DNA of 64,000 nt from Alteraquisediminimonas sediminicola (GCF_019740335.1 NZ_JAHXZS010000001.1:992001-1056000); one strand, 5' to 3'; shown: positions 26,986-40,115, counted from the first letter of the stretch. Numbers and translations: made by a program. Notes: generated from the letters alone by a model not told the origin.

Positions 26986-28164
26986 ATGGCTGACGCCGCT
27001 TATCCGCCTGCGCCAAATAACGCGACAGGGGCTATTGTTCTGGCGTCTGGCGAGGTCATCTGGGGTCGTGGATTCGGGGCCGCTGGCGCTGCCGTGGGCG
27101 AAATCTGCTTCAACACATCGATCACCGGCTATCAGGAAATCATGACGGACCCGAGCTATGCCGGGCAGATCATCAATTTCACCTTCCCGCATATCGGCAA
27201 TGTCGGCACCAATGCCGAAGATATTGAGGCGACCAACCCGCACGCACTCGGCTGCATCGTGCGCGAGGACGTCACCAACCCATCAAATTATCGCAACTCC
27301 GGGCATTTCATCCAATGGATGACCGCGAATGGCCGCATCGGCATCTCCGGCATCGATACCCGCGCACTGACGCGCCGCATCCGCGAACAAGGCGCGCCCA
27401 ATGGCGTGATCGCGCACAGCCCGGACGGCAAGTTCGACATCCCCGCCTTGCAGGCGATGGCCAAATCATGGCCGGGGCTGGAAGGCATGGACCTCGCCAA
27501 GCCCGTCACCACCCTGCAAAGCTATGATTGGGCAGACGGGCTTTGGACTCGCGCCAATGGCTATGACGCGAACAGCGCGCAAGCCACCGGTCCGAAGGTC
27601 GTCGCGATGGATTTCGGCGTGAAGCGCAACATCCTGCGTAACCTCGTCGCGGCAGGCGCGCGCGTAACCGTGGTCCCGGCGACCGCGTCGTTCGAAGACA
27701 TCATGGCGCATAACCCGGACGGCCTGTTCCTCTCGAACGGCCCCGGCGATCCGGCGGCAACCGGCGCGTATGTCGTACCGGTGATCCAACAATGGCTGGA
27801 AACGGGCAAGCCGTTGTTCGGCATCTGCCTTGGCCACCAGATGCTCGGCATCGCGATTGGCGCGGAAACGTCGAAAATGCACCAGGGCCACCGCGGCGCG
27901 AACCACCCGGTCAAGCGCCTGTCCGATGATCGCGTCGAAATCACCAGCATGAACCACGGATTTGCGGTCGACAGCACGACCCTGCCGAAAAATGCGCGTG
28001 AAACCCATGTCTCGCTGTTCGATGGCTCCAATTGCGGGTTCGAACTCGCCGATAAGCCCGCGTTCAGCGTCCAATACCATCCCGAAGCCTCCCCCGGCCC
28101 GCAGGACAGCCATTATCTGTTCGAAAAGTTCGTGGGGATGATGACCGGCGAAAGTGTGAATTAA
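26986..28164 (+). CDS. carA: Carbamoyl-phosphate synthase small subunit CarA
   Basis: A 392-residue glutaminase subunit that delivers ammonia to CarB for arginine and pyrimidine synthesis. The N-terminal domain has [20 protein letters not shown] (residues about 38-57). The class I glutamine amidotransferase domain shows the nucleophile in GICLGHQ near 277 and the His/Glu pair in YHPEASPGP near 362. ATG 26986 follows AGGAG at 26971-26975 and begins the typical sequence; an in-frame ATG at 26941 is less likely. The carB gene starts 4 nt after its stop. Confidence 0.97.
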   Translation: MADAAYPPAPNNATGAIVLASGEVIWGRGFGAAGAAVGEICFNTSITGYQEIMTDPSYAGQIINFTFPHIGNVGTNAEDIEATNPHALGCIVREDVTNPSNYRNSGHFIQWMTANGRIGISGIDTRALTRRIREQGAPNGVIAHSPDGKFDIPALQAMAKSWPGLEGMDLAKPVTTLQSYDWADGLWTRANGYDANSAQATGPKVVAMDFGVKRNILRNLVAAGARVTVVPATASFEDIMAHNPDGLFLSNGPGDPAATGAYVVPVIQQWLETGKPLFGICLGHQMLGIAIGAETSKMHQGHRGANHPVKRLSDDRVEITSMNHGFAVDSTTLPKNARETHVSLFDGSNCGFELADKPAFSVQYHPEASPGPQDSHYLFEKFVGMMTGESVN

Positions 28165-28168
28165 GACC

Positions 28169-31486
<3,318 letters not shown>

Positions 31487-31577
31487 GGGCCACTAACTTC
31501 AATCCCGACATCGTGAGGTTGTATGGCGCTCCAACCCGGAGCGTCACGGGAGCGTTTTGACGAAAGGTTCCGAGTAC

Positions 31578-32057
31578 ATGGCATCCCCAGAGAAAATGCC
31601 CATGCTGGAAGAAGGCTATCGAATGATTGCCGAGGAGCTGACGCGCCTCAAGATGATCGAACGTCCGGCAGTCATTCAGGCAATCGAAGAAGCGCGCGCC
31701 CATGGCGACCTCTCGGAAAATGCCGAATATCACGCCGCTAAGGAACGTCAGGGACAGATCGAAGCCTCGATTGGCGATCTGGACGACCGCATGGCCCGCG
31801 CCATGGTCGTTGATCCGAAAAGCCTGTCCGGCGACAAGATCGTGTTCGGCGCGACCGTGACCTTGCTCGATGAGGATGACAAGCCGATCACCTATCAGCT
31901 CGTCGGCCAGATGGAAGCGGACGCCAAGCGCGGTCGCATCTCGTACAACAGCCCCTTGGGCCGTGCGCTCATCGGCAAGAAGGTCGATGACGAAATCGAA
32001 GTGACCGTGCCATCGGGCGACCGTTGGTATTGCGTGTCGAAGATCGAGTTCATCTGA
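31578..32057 (+). CDS. greA: Transcription elongation factor GreA
   Basis: A 159-residue transcript-cleavage factor that rescues backtracked RNA polymerase. The N-terminal coiled coil ([19 protein letters not shown]...) contains [19 protein letters not shown] with the acidic tip residues. The C-terminal FKBP-like domain has [24 protein letters not shown] 31578 gives the usual length; an in-frame TTG at 31557 would add seven residues. The next gene, pgl, starts inside its stop codon (TGATG), so both are probably co-translated. Confidence 0.96.
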   Translation: MASPEKMPMLEEGYRMIAEELTRLKMIERPAVIQAIEEARAHGDLSENAEYHAAKERQGQIEASIGDLDDRMARAMVVDPKSLSGDKIVFGATVTLLDEDDKPITYQLVGQMEADAKRGRISYNSPLGRALIGKKVDDEIEVTVPSGDRWYCVSKIEFI

Positions 32058-32758
32058 TGATCGAAGCCGAATTCTGGGATTATGACACCGCCACCGAACT
32101 GGCGGATGCGGTAGCGGGCGATGTCGGTTTCATCATCGAAAGCGCACTCGATGCGCGCGGCGATGCCGTGATTTCGGTGCCGGTCGATGACATATCGATG
32201 CCGATTCTTGAAAAATTGGCCAAGCAAAAGCTGAACTGGAAGAAAGTCACCATCTTCCCGACCGATGATCGCCTTGTGCCGGTCAGCGATCCGCTCGCCA
32301 AGGTCACGCCTTTGGCCAAGCTGTTTCTCCCGCTCGGCGCGCGCGTGATGCCGATCGGCAGCGACACCAAGGATTATAAATCCGCGGGCAAGGCCGCCGA
32401 TGCGCGCCTGCAGGACTTGCAATGGCCCTGCGACCTGATCTGGCTTAGCATGGGCGAAGACGGCCACACCGCCGCGATCTATGCCGGTCCCGATCTGGAT
32501 GAAGCCTTGAACGGCCCGAAAGAACGTCGCGCTTTGGGCGTCATGCCGGAACCGATGCCGAAAGACGCCCCCGTCGCCCGCGTCACCTTGTCGCGCGCAG
32601 CGATTGCGTCCGCCCGTTCGCTGATGATCGTCACCAAGGGCGACAATCGCCGCGAGCTGCTCGAACAGGCGATTGAAGACGGCACGTCCTCAGCCCTGCC
32701 CATTGGCCGCGTGCTCGCCGATCTGGAACAGCCCATCGACATTCATTGGTGCGGGTAA
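32057..32758 (+). CDS. pgl: 6-phosphogluconolactonase
   Basis: A 233-residue sugar-phosphate lactonase/isomerase-fold protein. It hydrolyses 6-phosphogluconolactone in the Entner-Doudoroff and pentose-phosphate routes. Signatures are TIFPTDDRLVPVSDP near residue 65-80, LIWLSMGEDGHTAAIYAG near 127-145, and RVTLSRAAIASARSLMIVTKG. ATG overlaps the greA stop as TGATG. No zwf or edd is adjacent. Other members of this fold (NagB, SolA types) are excluded by the GEDGHTA motif. Confidence 0.92.
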   Translation: MIEAEFWDYDTATELADAVAGDVGFIIESALDARGDAVISVPVDDISMPILEKLAKQKLNWKKVTIFPTDDRLVPVSDPLAKVTPLAKLFLPLGARVMPIGSDTKDYKSAGKAADARLQDLQWPCDLIWLSMGEDGHTAAIYAGPDLDEALNGPKERRALGVMPEPMPKDAPVARVTLSRAAIASARSLMIVTKGDNRRELLEQAIEDGTSSALPIGRVLADLEQPIDIHWCG

Positions 32759-32770
32759 AAGTTTTTTAGC

Positions 32771-32862
32771 CCCTCAAACGCCGGGCGGCGACACCCCCTT
32801 CCCTTTGGTGTCGCCTTGGCTTTCCTCTCAATAAGGCGCGGCAGCCGGTCGTCCTTGCGGCA
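32771..32862 (+). repeat. Dispersed repeat family, copy A
   Basis: It begins CCCTCAAACGCCGGGCGGCG and ends CCTTGCGGCA, with CAATAAGGCGCGGC near the middle, matching copies at 35031-35112 and (reversed) 45999-46086. It contains its own perfect 9-bp hairpin, GGCGACACC (32787-32795) / GGTGTCGCC (32807-32815), where copy C has a different stem. It lies between pgl and parE. Confidence 0.75.
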
Positions 32863-33010
32863 CTGCGTACATTTGGCGGCAATTTCCAAGGGCAGTAACA
32901 CCACCCGTTTCGCCATGCTAAAGCGCACATCAGCCCCTAAATGAGGGAAAGCGCACCGCTCCTATCATATTGCAACAACATCTCCTTGCACGTCGGACTC
33001 CCGACCCGCT

Positions 33011-35005
33011 ATGCATCCCCCCATGTCCGATGAAGATCTCTTTGCCGCGCCGGGTGCTGTCGTTGGCACCTATGATGCCTCCACCATCGAGGTGTTGGAA
33101 GGGCTCGAACCCGTACGTCGCCGTCCCGGCATGTATATCGGCGGGATCGACGAACGCGCCTATCACCATCTCGCCGCCGAAGTGCTCGACAATGCGATGG
33201 ACGAGGCCGTGGCCGGCCATGCCAATCGGATCGAAATCAACCTGCAACCGGGCAATCGCCTGACCATCACCGATAATGGTCGCGGTATCCCGGTTGATCC
33301 GCACCCCAAATTTCCGGGCAAATCCGCGCTCGAAGTGATCCTCACCACGCTCCACTCCGGCGGCAAGTTCGAGGGCAAGGCCTATGCCACCTCGGGCGGC
33401 CTGCACGGCGTCGGCATCTCGGTGGTCAATGCCTTGTCCACCGACACGGTGATCGAGGTCGCCCGCAATAAATTGCTCTATCGCCAACGCTTCGCACGCG
33501 GACTGGCGCTTGGGTCCATTGAGGAAATGGGTCCGGTCGCCAATCGGCGCGGCACGTCCGTGTCCTTCACCCCGGACACCGAAATTTTCGGCGACACCGC
33601 CCATTTCAAGCCCGCCCGCCTCTACCGCCTCGCCCGCTCAAAAGCCTATCTCTTCGCCGGCGTCGAAATCCGCTGGAAATGCGCCGCCGAACTGATCGGT
33701 GACGACACGCCGAGCGAGGCCGTGTTCCAATTCCCCGGCGGCCTGTCCGATCATCTCAAGGAACAAATCGGCGCGCGCGAATGCGCAACTTCCGAATTCT
33801 TCGCCGGACGCCAAGACTTTGCCGATGAACAAGGCCGGGTCGAATGGGCGGTCGCATGGCCCTTATGGTCGGATGGCAGCTATAGCTATTATTGCAACAC
33901 CATCCCCACCCCCGATGGCGGCACACATGAAGCAGGCTTACGCGCCGCGATTGTGAAGGGCATGCGCGCCTTTGGCGAATTGGTCGGCCAGAAAAAGGCC
34001 AAAGACATCGCCGCCGAAGACATTATGACCTCGAATGAGGTGATGCTGAGCGTCTTCATCCGCGACCCTCAATTCCAAAGCCAGACCAAGGACCGGCTGA
34101 CCTCGCCAGAAGCTGCGCGACTGGTTGAAAACGCGGTACGCGACCATTTCGACCATTATCTCACCGATAATATGGAACGCGGCAAGGCATTGCTCGGCTT
34201 CATACTCGATCGCATGGACGAACGTCTGCGCCGCAAGGCCGAACGCGAGGTCAAGCGCAAGACCGCGACGTCCAAGCGCAACCTACGCCTGCCGGGCAAG
34301 CTGACCGACTGTTCGTCGGATGACCCCGCAGGCACCGAATTATATCTCGTCGAAGGCGACAGCGCGGGCGGCTCTGCGAAACAGGCGCGCGACCGCAAGA
34401 CACAGGCGATCCTGCCATTGCGCGGCAAGATCCTGAACGTCGCCTCCGCCACTGCCGACAAGATCCGCGCCAATCAGGAAATCAGCGACATTACGCAGGC
34501 CTTGGGCTGTGGCGTGCGCGACAAATTCTCGCCCGAAACCCTGCGCTATGAACGCGTCATCATCATGACCGATGCCGATGTCGACGGTGCGCACATCGCC
34601 ACCTTGCTGATGACCTTTTTCTTTCAGGAAATGCCCGAACTGGTCCGGCGCGGCCATCTCTTCCTCGCCCAGCCCCCGCTCTATCGCCTGACCGCGAGCA
34701 ACAAGAGCTATTACGCCAAGGACGACGCCCATCGCGCCGAAATCGAGGCTGGCCCCTTAAAGGGCCGCAAGATCGAAGTCTCGCGCTTCAAAGGCCTTGG
34801 CGAGATGAACCCGCAGCAATTACGCGAAACGACAATGGACCCCAAATCCCGCACCCTGCTGCGCGTGACCTTGCCGGTGGAATATGAAGAACGTGCCGGG
34901 GTCCGCGATCTTGTCGATCGGTTGATGGGCAAACACCCGGAACACCGCTTCGCCTTCATTCAGGCCAATGCCGCTTATGTGGACGAAGACGCCATCGACG
35001 CGTGA
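33011..35005 (+). CDS. parE: DNA topoisomerase IV subunit B ParE
   Basis: A 664-residue type IIA topoisomerase ATPase subunit that partners ParC to decatenate chromosomes. GHKL motifs: EVLDNAMDEAVAGHA, DNGRGIPVDPHP and GGLHGVGISVVNALS. The Toprim domain has LYLVEGDSAGGSAKQARDRK near residue 437 and MTDADVDGAHIATLL near 518. The size and the short C-terminus (no GyrB-type insert) fit ParE rather than GyrB. ATGs at 33011 and 33023 are both possible; neither has a strong Shine-Dalgarno. parC is not in the window. Confidence 0.95.
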   Translation: MHPPMSDEDLFAAPGAVVGTYDASTIEVLEGLEPVRRRPGMYIGGIDERAYHHLAAEVLDNAMDEAVAGHANRIEINLQPGNRLTITDNGRGIPVDPHPKFPGKSALEVILTTLHSGGKFEGKAYATSGGLHGVGISVVNALSTDTVIEVARNKLLYRQRFARGLALGSIEEMGPVANRRGTSVSFTPDTEIFGDTAHFKPARLYRLARSKAYLFAGVEIRWKCAAELIGDDTPSEAVFQFPGGLSDHLKEQIGARECATSEFFAGRQDFADEQGRVEWAVAWPLWSDGSYSYYCNTIPTPDGGTHEAGLRAAIVKGMRAFGELVGQKKAKDIAAEDIMTSNEVMLSVFIRDPQFQSQTKDRLTSPEAARLVENAVRDHFDHYLTDNMERGKALLGFILDRMDERLRRKAEREVKRKTATSKRNLRLPGKLTDCSSDDPAGTELYLVEGDSAGGSAKQARDRKTQAILPLRGKILNVASATADKIRANQEISDITQALGCGVRDKFSPETLRYERVIIMTDADVDGAHIATLLMTFFFQEMPELVRRGHLFLAQPPLYRLTASNKSYYAKDDAHRAEIEAGPLKGRKIEVSRFKGLGEMNPQQLRETTMDPKSRTLLRVTLPVEYEERAGVRDLVDRLMGKHPEHRFAFIQANAAYVDEDAIDA

Positions 35006-35030
35006 TTGATTAGCCCCGCCTCTTTGTTTC

Positions 35031-35112
35031 AGCCTCAAGCGCCGGGGGCGAGCATTCATCCGCTTAGGCGTGTGCGCCAATAAATCGCGGCAGGCTTTCG
35101 CTCTTGCGGCAG
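35031..35112 (+). repeat. Dispersed repeat family, copy B
   Basis: AGCCTCAAGCGCCGGGGGCG starts the copy; GCGCCAATAA and CTCTTGCGGCAG follow in the same order as copies A (32771-32862) and C (45999-46086). It sits about 25 bp after the parE stop and is more degenerate than copy C. Confidence 0.75.
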
Positions 35113-35154
35113 CCATGCCACCGTTGGCTTTCCCCACTTTCGTCATGCTGAACT

Positions 35155-35237
35155 TGTTTAGCTGCACGGGCCTTTGGGGCAGTATCTCTTCCACGCGCTG
35201 TGACAGATGCTGCCCCAAAGGCCGACGCAGCCAAACA
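35155..35237. repeat. Large nested inverted repeat
   Basis: The inner arms GGCCTTTGGGGCAG (35169-35182) and CTGCCCCAAAGGCC (35210-35223) are perfectly complementary over 14 bp with a 27-nt loop. Beyond a 3x3 mismatch, TGTTTAGCTGC (35155-35165) pairs with GCAGCCAAACA (35227-35237) at 10 of 11 positions. No U tract follows. The flanking GTCATGCTGAACTTG resembles intergenic repeats seen in many proteobacteria. It lies in the 390-bp gap after parE, which holds no credible gene. Confidence 0.85.
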
Positions 35238-35396
35238 CGTTCCTCCAGACAAGCCCCCCACACCAGCGTCATTATGATAGTCATATCCGGCTATGAAATG
35301 GATCATATAATTCGATATATACCAATGGCTTAACTTTTCAGAACTAAATAACAGCCCTTATTCGCATCATATAGCGTTGAGCAAAAGGGTGATTCA

Positions 35397-36071
35397 ATGA
35401 CATATGCCGCTTGCCCGAATTGCAAAGAAATAATGTCACTTCGCAAGAAATTTTGCTCAAAATGTGAAACGGCATTCACCGCCACAACATTCGATAATTC
35501 TCAATTCGAATTTAACGCCTTCAATATCGGCGCGCTTGTTTTGGTGTTGTTCGTTTTCGTCACCACATGGGTGATGAGTGATAGCCCCGCACCTCCGCTC
35601 CCAGAAAAACCATCAGCAACAGGCAAAACGGATGCCACCGCCATTTATTATATCCTTACAATGATGATCAACCAATGTGATCAATCCAACGCCACCCTTA
35701 TCGCCACTTCTAGCTCAGATGACCTTGGCGATGCATATTATGCCGCACATGCGATGGAGGTGGCCTGCACAGCGACCTATGCCACTATTGAAAGGCTGAA
35801 AATACCGACAAGCCTAGGCAGAAAGGTGCATGAAAGCCTGTCAAAAACCGTCAAAATCTGTGAAAATGAATATAAAAATCGCGCATTCACTGCCAGTCGA
35901 TTGCAAGACATGATCAATGTCTGCGTTCCATCCGTCGAGAACATCGCAGAGTTGCGAGGGGTCATCACTGCAACATCGGACGATACGATCTTATGTTCCA
36001 TAGGATTGGCAAACACGGCCAAGACAGCAGGGATCACACAGGCTGATTTGGCGATGGTAAAGATCAAATAA
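35397..36071 (+). CDS. Zinc-ribbon membrane protein of unknown function
   Basis: A 224-residue protein, not recognised. The N-terminus has two CxxC knuckles (CPNCKEI...FCSKC, residues 6-24), a zinc-ribbon form. One transmembrane helix follows (residues about 44-61, IGALVLVLFVFVTTWVM). The rest (70-224) is a soluble helical domain with six or more cysteines (INQCDQS, VACTAT, KICENE, NVCVPS, LCSIG). Base composition is clearly more AT-rich than its neighbours, as is the DNA just upstream, suggesting transfer. It is alone between repeats and the recA cluster. Confidence 0.7.
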   Translation: MTYAACPNCKEIMSLRKKFCSKCETAFTATTFDNSQFEFNAFNIGALVLVLFVFVTTWVMSDSPAPPLPEKPSATGKTDATAIYYILTMMINQCDQSNATLIATSSSDDLGDAYYAAHAMEVACTATYATIERLKIPTSLGRKVHESLSKTVKICENEYKNRAFTASRLQDMINVCVPSVENIAELRGVITATSDDTILCSIGLANTAKTAGITQADLAMVKIK

Positions 36072-36125
36072 AAGATGGTCTAACCTGCTGCTACCTTCAG
36101 GCCAGACACCATTTTCATATCCGCC

Positions 36126-36503
36126 TCAGGCGGCGTCCGGCTCGTTGACGAACACCGCCAGTTCATTCCCGCCGGGCTCCCTGAAATGAAAGCGCCGCCC
36201 GCCGGGAAAGGCAAAAATCGGCCTTGAGATCCTGCCGCCCGCTTTTTCCACAGCCGCAAGCGCAGCTTCAAGATCGACAACCTCGATCCCCGCCAACGGG
36301 GGCTTACCCGCATCCACACCACTGGCATCAAGACCCAGATCCGTGCCAGCCCCCAACGTTGCGGCATAATCCGGGCCAAAACTTGTCAGCGTCCATCCAA
36401 AAGCCGCTTCGAAGAATGTGCGACTCTCCCCCGCATCACCAACCTGCAACTCCAGATAGGCGATGCGGGCCAAATTGGCGTGCGGGGGATGTGAATCAGG
36501 CAT
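36126..36503 (-). CDS. VOC family protein (glyoxalase/bleomycin-resistance fold)
   Basis: A 125-residue vicinal-oxygen-chelate protein: [26 protein letters not shown] at the N-terminus, then a C-terminal [17 protein letters not shown] in which His and Glu are usual metal ligands. These small metalloproteins cover glyoxalases, dioxygenases and resistance proteins; the substrate cannot be told. The ATG at 36503 lies inside the end of recA (8-nt overlap); ATGs at 36509 and 36521 are alternatives. It is probably co-transcribed with recA. Confidence 0.88.
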   Translation of the reverse strand: MPDSHPPHANLARIAYLELQVGDAGESRTFFEAAFGWTLTSFGPDYAATLGAGTDLGLDASGVDAGKPPLAGIEVVDLEAALAAVEKAGGRISRPIFAFPGGRRFHFREPGGNELAVFVNEPDAA

Positions 36504-37581
36504 CGCCATCAACGTCGTCATCCGAATCCGGGCCGACCATCAGGCCTTCTGCCACTTCTTCGGTCTTGCCCCGGATCGCGGATTCGATGCGGTCGCGGAT
36601 TTCCGGGTTTTCGCGCAGGAAGATCTTGGCATTTTCGCGCCCCTGACCAAGGCGAACCGAGTCATAAGAGAACCATGCGCCCGATTTCTCCACCAGCCCG
36701 GCCTTTACGCCAAGGTCGAGAATTTCGCCGATCTTGGAAATGCCCTCGCCATACATGATATCGAATTCGACCTGCTTGAACGGCGGTGCGACCTTGTTCT
36801 TCACGACCTTCACGCGCGTCGCATTGCCGACAATGTCTTCGCCATTTTTGATCTGGCCGGTGCGACGAATGTCGAGACGGACGCTCGCATAAAATTTCAG
36901 CGCATTGCCGCCCGTGGTCGTTTCCGGATTGCCATACATCACGCCGATTTTCATGCGCACCTGATTGATGAAAATCACGATGCAGCGCGAACGGCTGATA
37001 GACCCTGTCAATTTACGCAAGGCCTGGCTCATCAAACGGGCCTGCAAGCCGACATGACTGTCGCCCATTTCACCCTCGATTTCCGCGCGCGGCACCAGTG
37101 CTGCAACCGAGTCGACCACCAGCACGTCAATCGCGTTCGAGCGTACCAGCGTGTCGACGATTTCCAGCGCCTGTTCGCCGGTATCCGGCTGGCTGACGAT
37201 CAGATTGTTGACATCGACGCCCAATTTCTTGGCATAAGCCGGGTCAAGCGCATGTTCCGCATCGACGAATGCCGCCGTACCGCCGCCCTTTTGCGCCTCG
37301 GCAATCACATGCAGCGCCAGCGTGGTCTTGCCCGAGCTTTCCGGACCGTAAATTTCCACGACGCGCCCGCGCGGCAGGCCGCCAATGCCAAGCGCGATGT
37401 CGAGACCGAGCGAACCGCTGGAGATCGCCTCGACCTCCATCGCCTCACGCGAACCGAGCCGCATCGCCGATCCCTTGCCGAAGGCGCGATCAATTTGCGC
37501 CAGTGCCGCTTCAAGCGCCTTCTGCCTGTCCATATTCGCTTTTTCCTGTTCCGCACCAATAAGTTTGAGTTGTGCAGCCAT
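36496..37581 (-). CDS. recA: Recombinase RecA
   Basis: A 361-residue recombinase and SOS co-protease. Walker [10 protein letters not shown] near residue 65, [18 protein letters not shown], the [23 protein letters not shown] segment with loop L1, and [24 protein letters not shown] with loop L2 are all intact, ending in the acidic [10 protein letters not shown] tail. ATG 37581 has AAGGA seven nt upstream; an ATG at 37605 would add eight residues. A LexA-type box lies about 80 bp upstream at 37663-37677. A VOC gene overlaps the 3' end. Confidence 0.98.
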   Translation of the reverse strand: MAAQLKLIGAEQEKANMDRQKALEAALAQIDRAFGKGSAMRLGSREAMEVEAISSGSLGLDIALGIGGLPRGRVVEIYGPESSGKTTLALHVIAEAQKGGGTAAFVDAEHALDPAYAKKLGVDVNNLIVSQPDTGEQALEIVDTLVRSNAIDVLVVDSVAALVPRAEIEGEMGDSHVGLQARLMSQALRKLTGSISRSRCIVIFINQVRMKIGVMYGNPETTTGGNALKFYASVRLDIRRTGQIKNGEDIVGNATRVKVVKNKVAPPFKQVEFDIMYGEGISKIGEILDLGVKAGLVEKSGAWFSYDSVRLGQGRENAKIFLRENPEIRDRIESAIRGKTEEVAEGLMVGPDSDDDVDGDA

Positions 37582-37662
37582 GCCGAAATCCTTCCCTGGA
37601 TACAAGCTTCGAAGCGCCCAAAGGGGCTGTTCGAATCATTTCGTATTCCATTTGTTCTAAAA

Positions 37663-37677
37663 GAACAAGTGGGGAAC
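37663..37677 (-). promoter_or_regulatory. LexA (SOS) box of recA
   Basis: On the plus strand the site reads GAAC-N7-GAAC exactly (GAAC at 37663-37666 and 37674-37677), which is GTTC-N7-GTTC in the recA direction. This is the known alphaproteobacterial LexA operator. It sits 82 bp before the recA ATG and touches the last base of the cckA stop codon. An adjacent TTGTTCT/AGAACAA palindrome (37652-37668) overlaps it. Confidence 0.88.
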
Positions 37678-40115
37678 TATTTTTCCTCGGCAGTGGTCGC
37701 GACGATCCGGCCCACGGCTTCGATCAATTGCTGCACCGAAAATGGCTTGGGCAGGAAGGACACATCCTCGATGTTGATCGACTCCCGCAATTGCTCCTCG
37801 GCATAGCCGGACATGAACAATACGGGGACCTCTGGCCGTTGCTGGCGAATGCGCCGTACCGTTGTCGGGCCATCCATCCCCGGCATCACGACATCGGAGA
37901 CGATCAGATCGATCTGTTCGTCGCGTTCGGCAATTTCAATTGCCTCTTCGCCATTGCTGGCGGTCAACACCGTATAGCCATGGCGGGCAAGCGCGCGTTC
38001 CGCGACGGCGCGGACCATGTCCTCATCCTCGATCACCAGCACCGTGCCGGTGCCCCACATTTCGCCCTTCGGCGCATCGATCAGGCTGGCCGGACGCGGG
38101 GCCTCATCGCCGCTCGAGCGATGGACCGGCAGATAGACGCAGAAGCGCGTCCCCTTGTCGATGACCGAATCGGCAAAGATGAACCCGCCCGATTGCTTGA
38201 CGATCCCGTACACGGTGGACAGGCCAAGCCCCGTTCCCTTGCCCACTTCCTTGGTGGTGAAAAACGGTTCGAAAATCTTTCCCAGGATCATCGGATCGAT
38301 GCCGGTGCCGGTATCGGCCACGCTGAACGCCGCATAATCGACGGGCGGCATCAATTGCGGTCCACGCCCGCGAATTTCGGCCTCGTCAGGCGAATAGGTG
38401 TGGATGGTCAACTGCCCGCCTTGCGGCATTGCATCGCGCGCATTGACCGCCAGATTGACGATCACCTGTTCCAACTGCCCCGGATCGGCCCGCACCAGCC
38501 CGACATTGCGATCATGTTCGACCGACAGCGAAATCCGTTCGCCCAACAGGCGACGCAGCAGGTTCGACACTTCCGCAATCACATCCGCCAGTTCCAGCAC
38601 CTGTGGCCGCAGCGTCTGCTGGCGCGAGAAAGCGAGCAATTGTCGCGTCAGGCTGGCCGCGCGGTTGGAGTTGCTCTTGATCTGCTGAATATCGTCATAG
38701 TCGCTGTCGCCCGGCGTATGGCGCATCAGCATCAGGTCGCAATGGCCGATAATCGCGGTCAGAATATTGTTGAAATCATGCGCGACACCGCCCGCGAGCT
38801 GGCCCACCGCCTGCATCTTGGTCGCCTGCGCGATCTGGTTCTTGAGCCGGTCTTCCTCGCTATTGTCCTTCAACGACAACAACACCGATGCCTCGCCCAA
38901 GCCGCGCGCGCCCGCGATAGTGAGAGCAATCACATCATTTGGGCGGCTGGCGAGCCGCACCGCCACGCTGCCCATATGCTGGCCGCCCATCGCAAAGCGC
39001 CGCACAGCATCCGCCACCGCCGCCTTGTCCTCGCGGATCACCAGATCGCCTGGGAATACCGGCAGGGTCTTGCCCTCGACCCCGGCACCACGGGCAAAGG
39101 CCGGGTTGATGAAGATAAACCGTCCGTTGCGATCCGCCAGCGCCAGCCCCAAAGGCAAGCGTTCCAGCAGCGCATGGACATTGACCGCAGACGTCCCCGC
39201 CCCGCCAGACACGCCCGCGCGCACCACGCCAACCGCATCGTCGAGCGCGAGCACCAGCGTCGGCAATTGCTCTTCCTCCGGCCCGATCGGCACCTGCACC
39301 AATCGGATCGGCTCGCCCGCATCGCCCTCGGCGCGAAAGCGGATATAATCATCCTCGCCCGGTTCCAGCAGATTGGCGAACGGCACGGTCAGCGCACTTC
39401 CCGCCAGGCCGCCCGTAAGCCCCGCGCGCAACGCAAAGACCGGATTGGCGCCGATCAACATGCCCTCGGGCGTGACCAAGGCCGCCATCACCCCGGCGCG
39501 GCCCAGTCGCTCACCATGTTCGCCTTGCAGCAACTGCCGCGCGACCTCGACCCGGTTGTCACCTTGTTCCTGCACGAACAGCCAGTGGAGATGATCGTCC
39601 GCCGCGCCGATCCGCTGGATGCGGGCATTATAATAGCCCGCAGACAGCATCAGCCCCGGCACAAAAGCGCGGCCATCGCGCCATGCCTTGCGCCCGGCCT
39701 CGGTCAAGCGCACCTGATCCGTCTCCGACAGGCCGAGCGCTGGCGGCACCGGATAACCCGTCATCACCCGCGCATAGCCATCGTTCGCCGCCACCAACCG
39801 GCCCGAACGATCCGTCAGCGCAATCGGAAAATCGCTCACCGCAATCAGGTCGTGGACCAGCGCGATATCGGGCACTGCCGCCGCCACCGCCGTCGCACGG
39901 GGGCGTACCTGACGCAGCAGCACGATCAACGCCATCGCCGTGATAAACGCCGCCGCAAAGCCCGCCGCGACCACCACTTCATCCAGCACCCATAAAATAC
40001 CGCCAGCCGTCATCAGGCCCAGCAACAGCACCAGCGATATAATGATCCTGTCCGCGCCGTTTGCCGCAGATGCGCTAGCAGGCGGGTGGGAATGAATGGC
40101 GCCGACCTCGCTCAT
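37677..40115 (-). CDS. cckA: Hybrid sensor histidine kinase CckA
   Basis: An 812-residue membrane kinase of the CtrA phosphorelay. Two N-terminal helices (about residues 22-65) anchor it; PAS-like domains follow (VHDLIAVSDFPIALTDRSGRLVAAND, LLERLPLGLALADRNGRFIFINPAFA). The H-box is GGVAHDFNNILTAIIGH, N-box NLAVNARDAMPQGG, then GTGLGLSTVYG. A C-terminal receiver domain has DLIVSDVVMPGMDG and LPKPF. The domain order matches CckA. ATG 40115 overlaps the preceding stop as ATGA; an ATG at 40133 is an alternative. CckA feeds phosphate through ChpT to CtrA and CpdR. Confidence 0.93.
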   Translation of the reverse strand: MSEVGAIHSHPPASASAANGADRIIISLVLLLGLMTAGGILWVLDEVVVAAGFAAAFITAMALIVLLRQVRPRATAVAAAVPDIALVHDLIAVSDFPIALTDRSGRLVAANDGYARVMTGYPVPPALGLSETDQVRLTEAGRKAWRDGRAFVPGLMLSAGYYNARIQRIGAADDHLHWLFVQEQGDNRVEVARQLLQGEHGERLGRAGVMAALVTPEGMLIGANPVFALRAGLTGGLAGSALTVPFANLLEPGEDDYIRFRAEGDAGEPIRLVQVPIGPEEEQLPTLVLALDDAVGVVRAGVSGGAGTSAVNVHALLERLPLGLALADRNGRFIFINPAFARGAGVEGKTLPVFPGDLVIREDKAAVADAVRRFAMGGQHMGSVAVRLASRPNDVIALTIAGARGLGEASVLLSLKDNSEEDRLKNQIAQATKMQAVGQLAGGVAHDFNNILTAIIGHCDLMLMRHTPGDSDYDDIQQIKSNSNRAASLTRQLLAFSRQQTLRPQVLELADVIAEVSNLLRRLLGERISLSVEHDRNVGLVRADPGQLEQVIVNLAVNARDAMPQGGQLTIHTYSPDEAEIRGRGPQLMPPVDYAAFSVADTGTGIDPMILGKIFEPFFTTKEVGKGTGLGLSTVYGIVKQSGGFIFADSVIDKGTRFCVYLPVHRSSGDEAPRPASLIDAPKGEMWGTGTVLVIEDEDMVRAVAERALARHGYTVLTASNGEEAIEIAERDEQIDLIVSDVVMPGMDGPTTVRRIRQQRPEVPVLFMSGYAEEQLRESINIEDVSFLPKPFSVQQLIEAVGRIVATTAEEK

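Noticed and set aside
32743-32928. Small minus-strand frame between pgl and parE
   Set aside because: It lies across dispersed repeat copy A and its protein is basic and unstructured; most likely a chance frame in the repeat.
35064-35306. Minus-strand 80-codon frame downstream of parE
   Set aside because: It covers repeat copy B and the nested inverted repeat. Similar frames arise in intergenic repeats of many proteobacteria.
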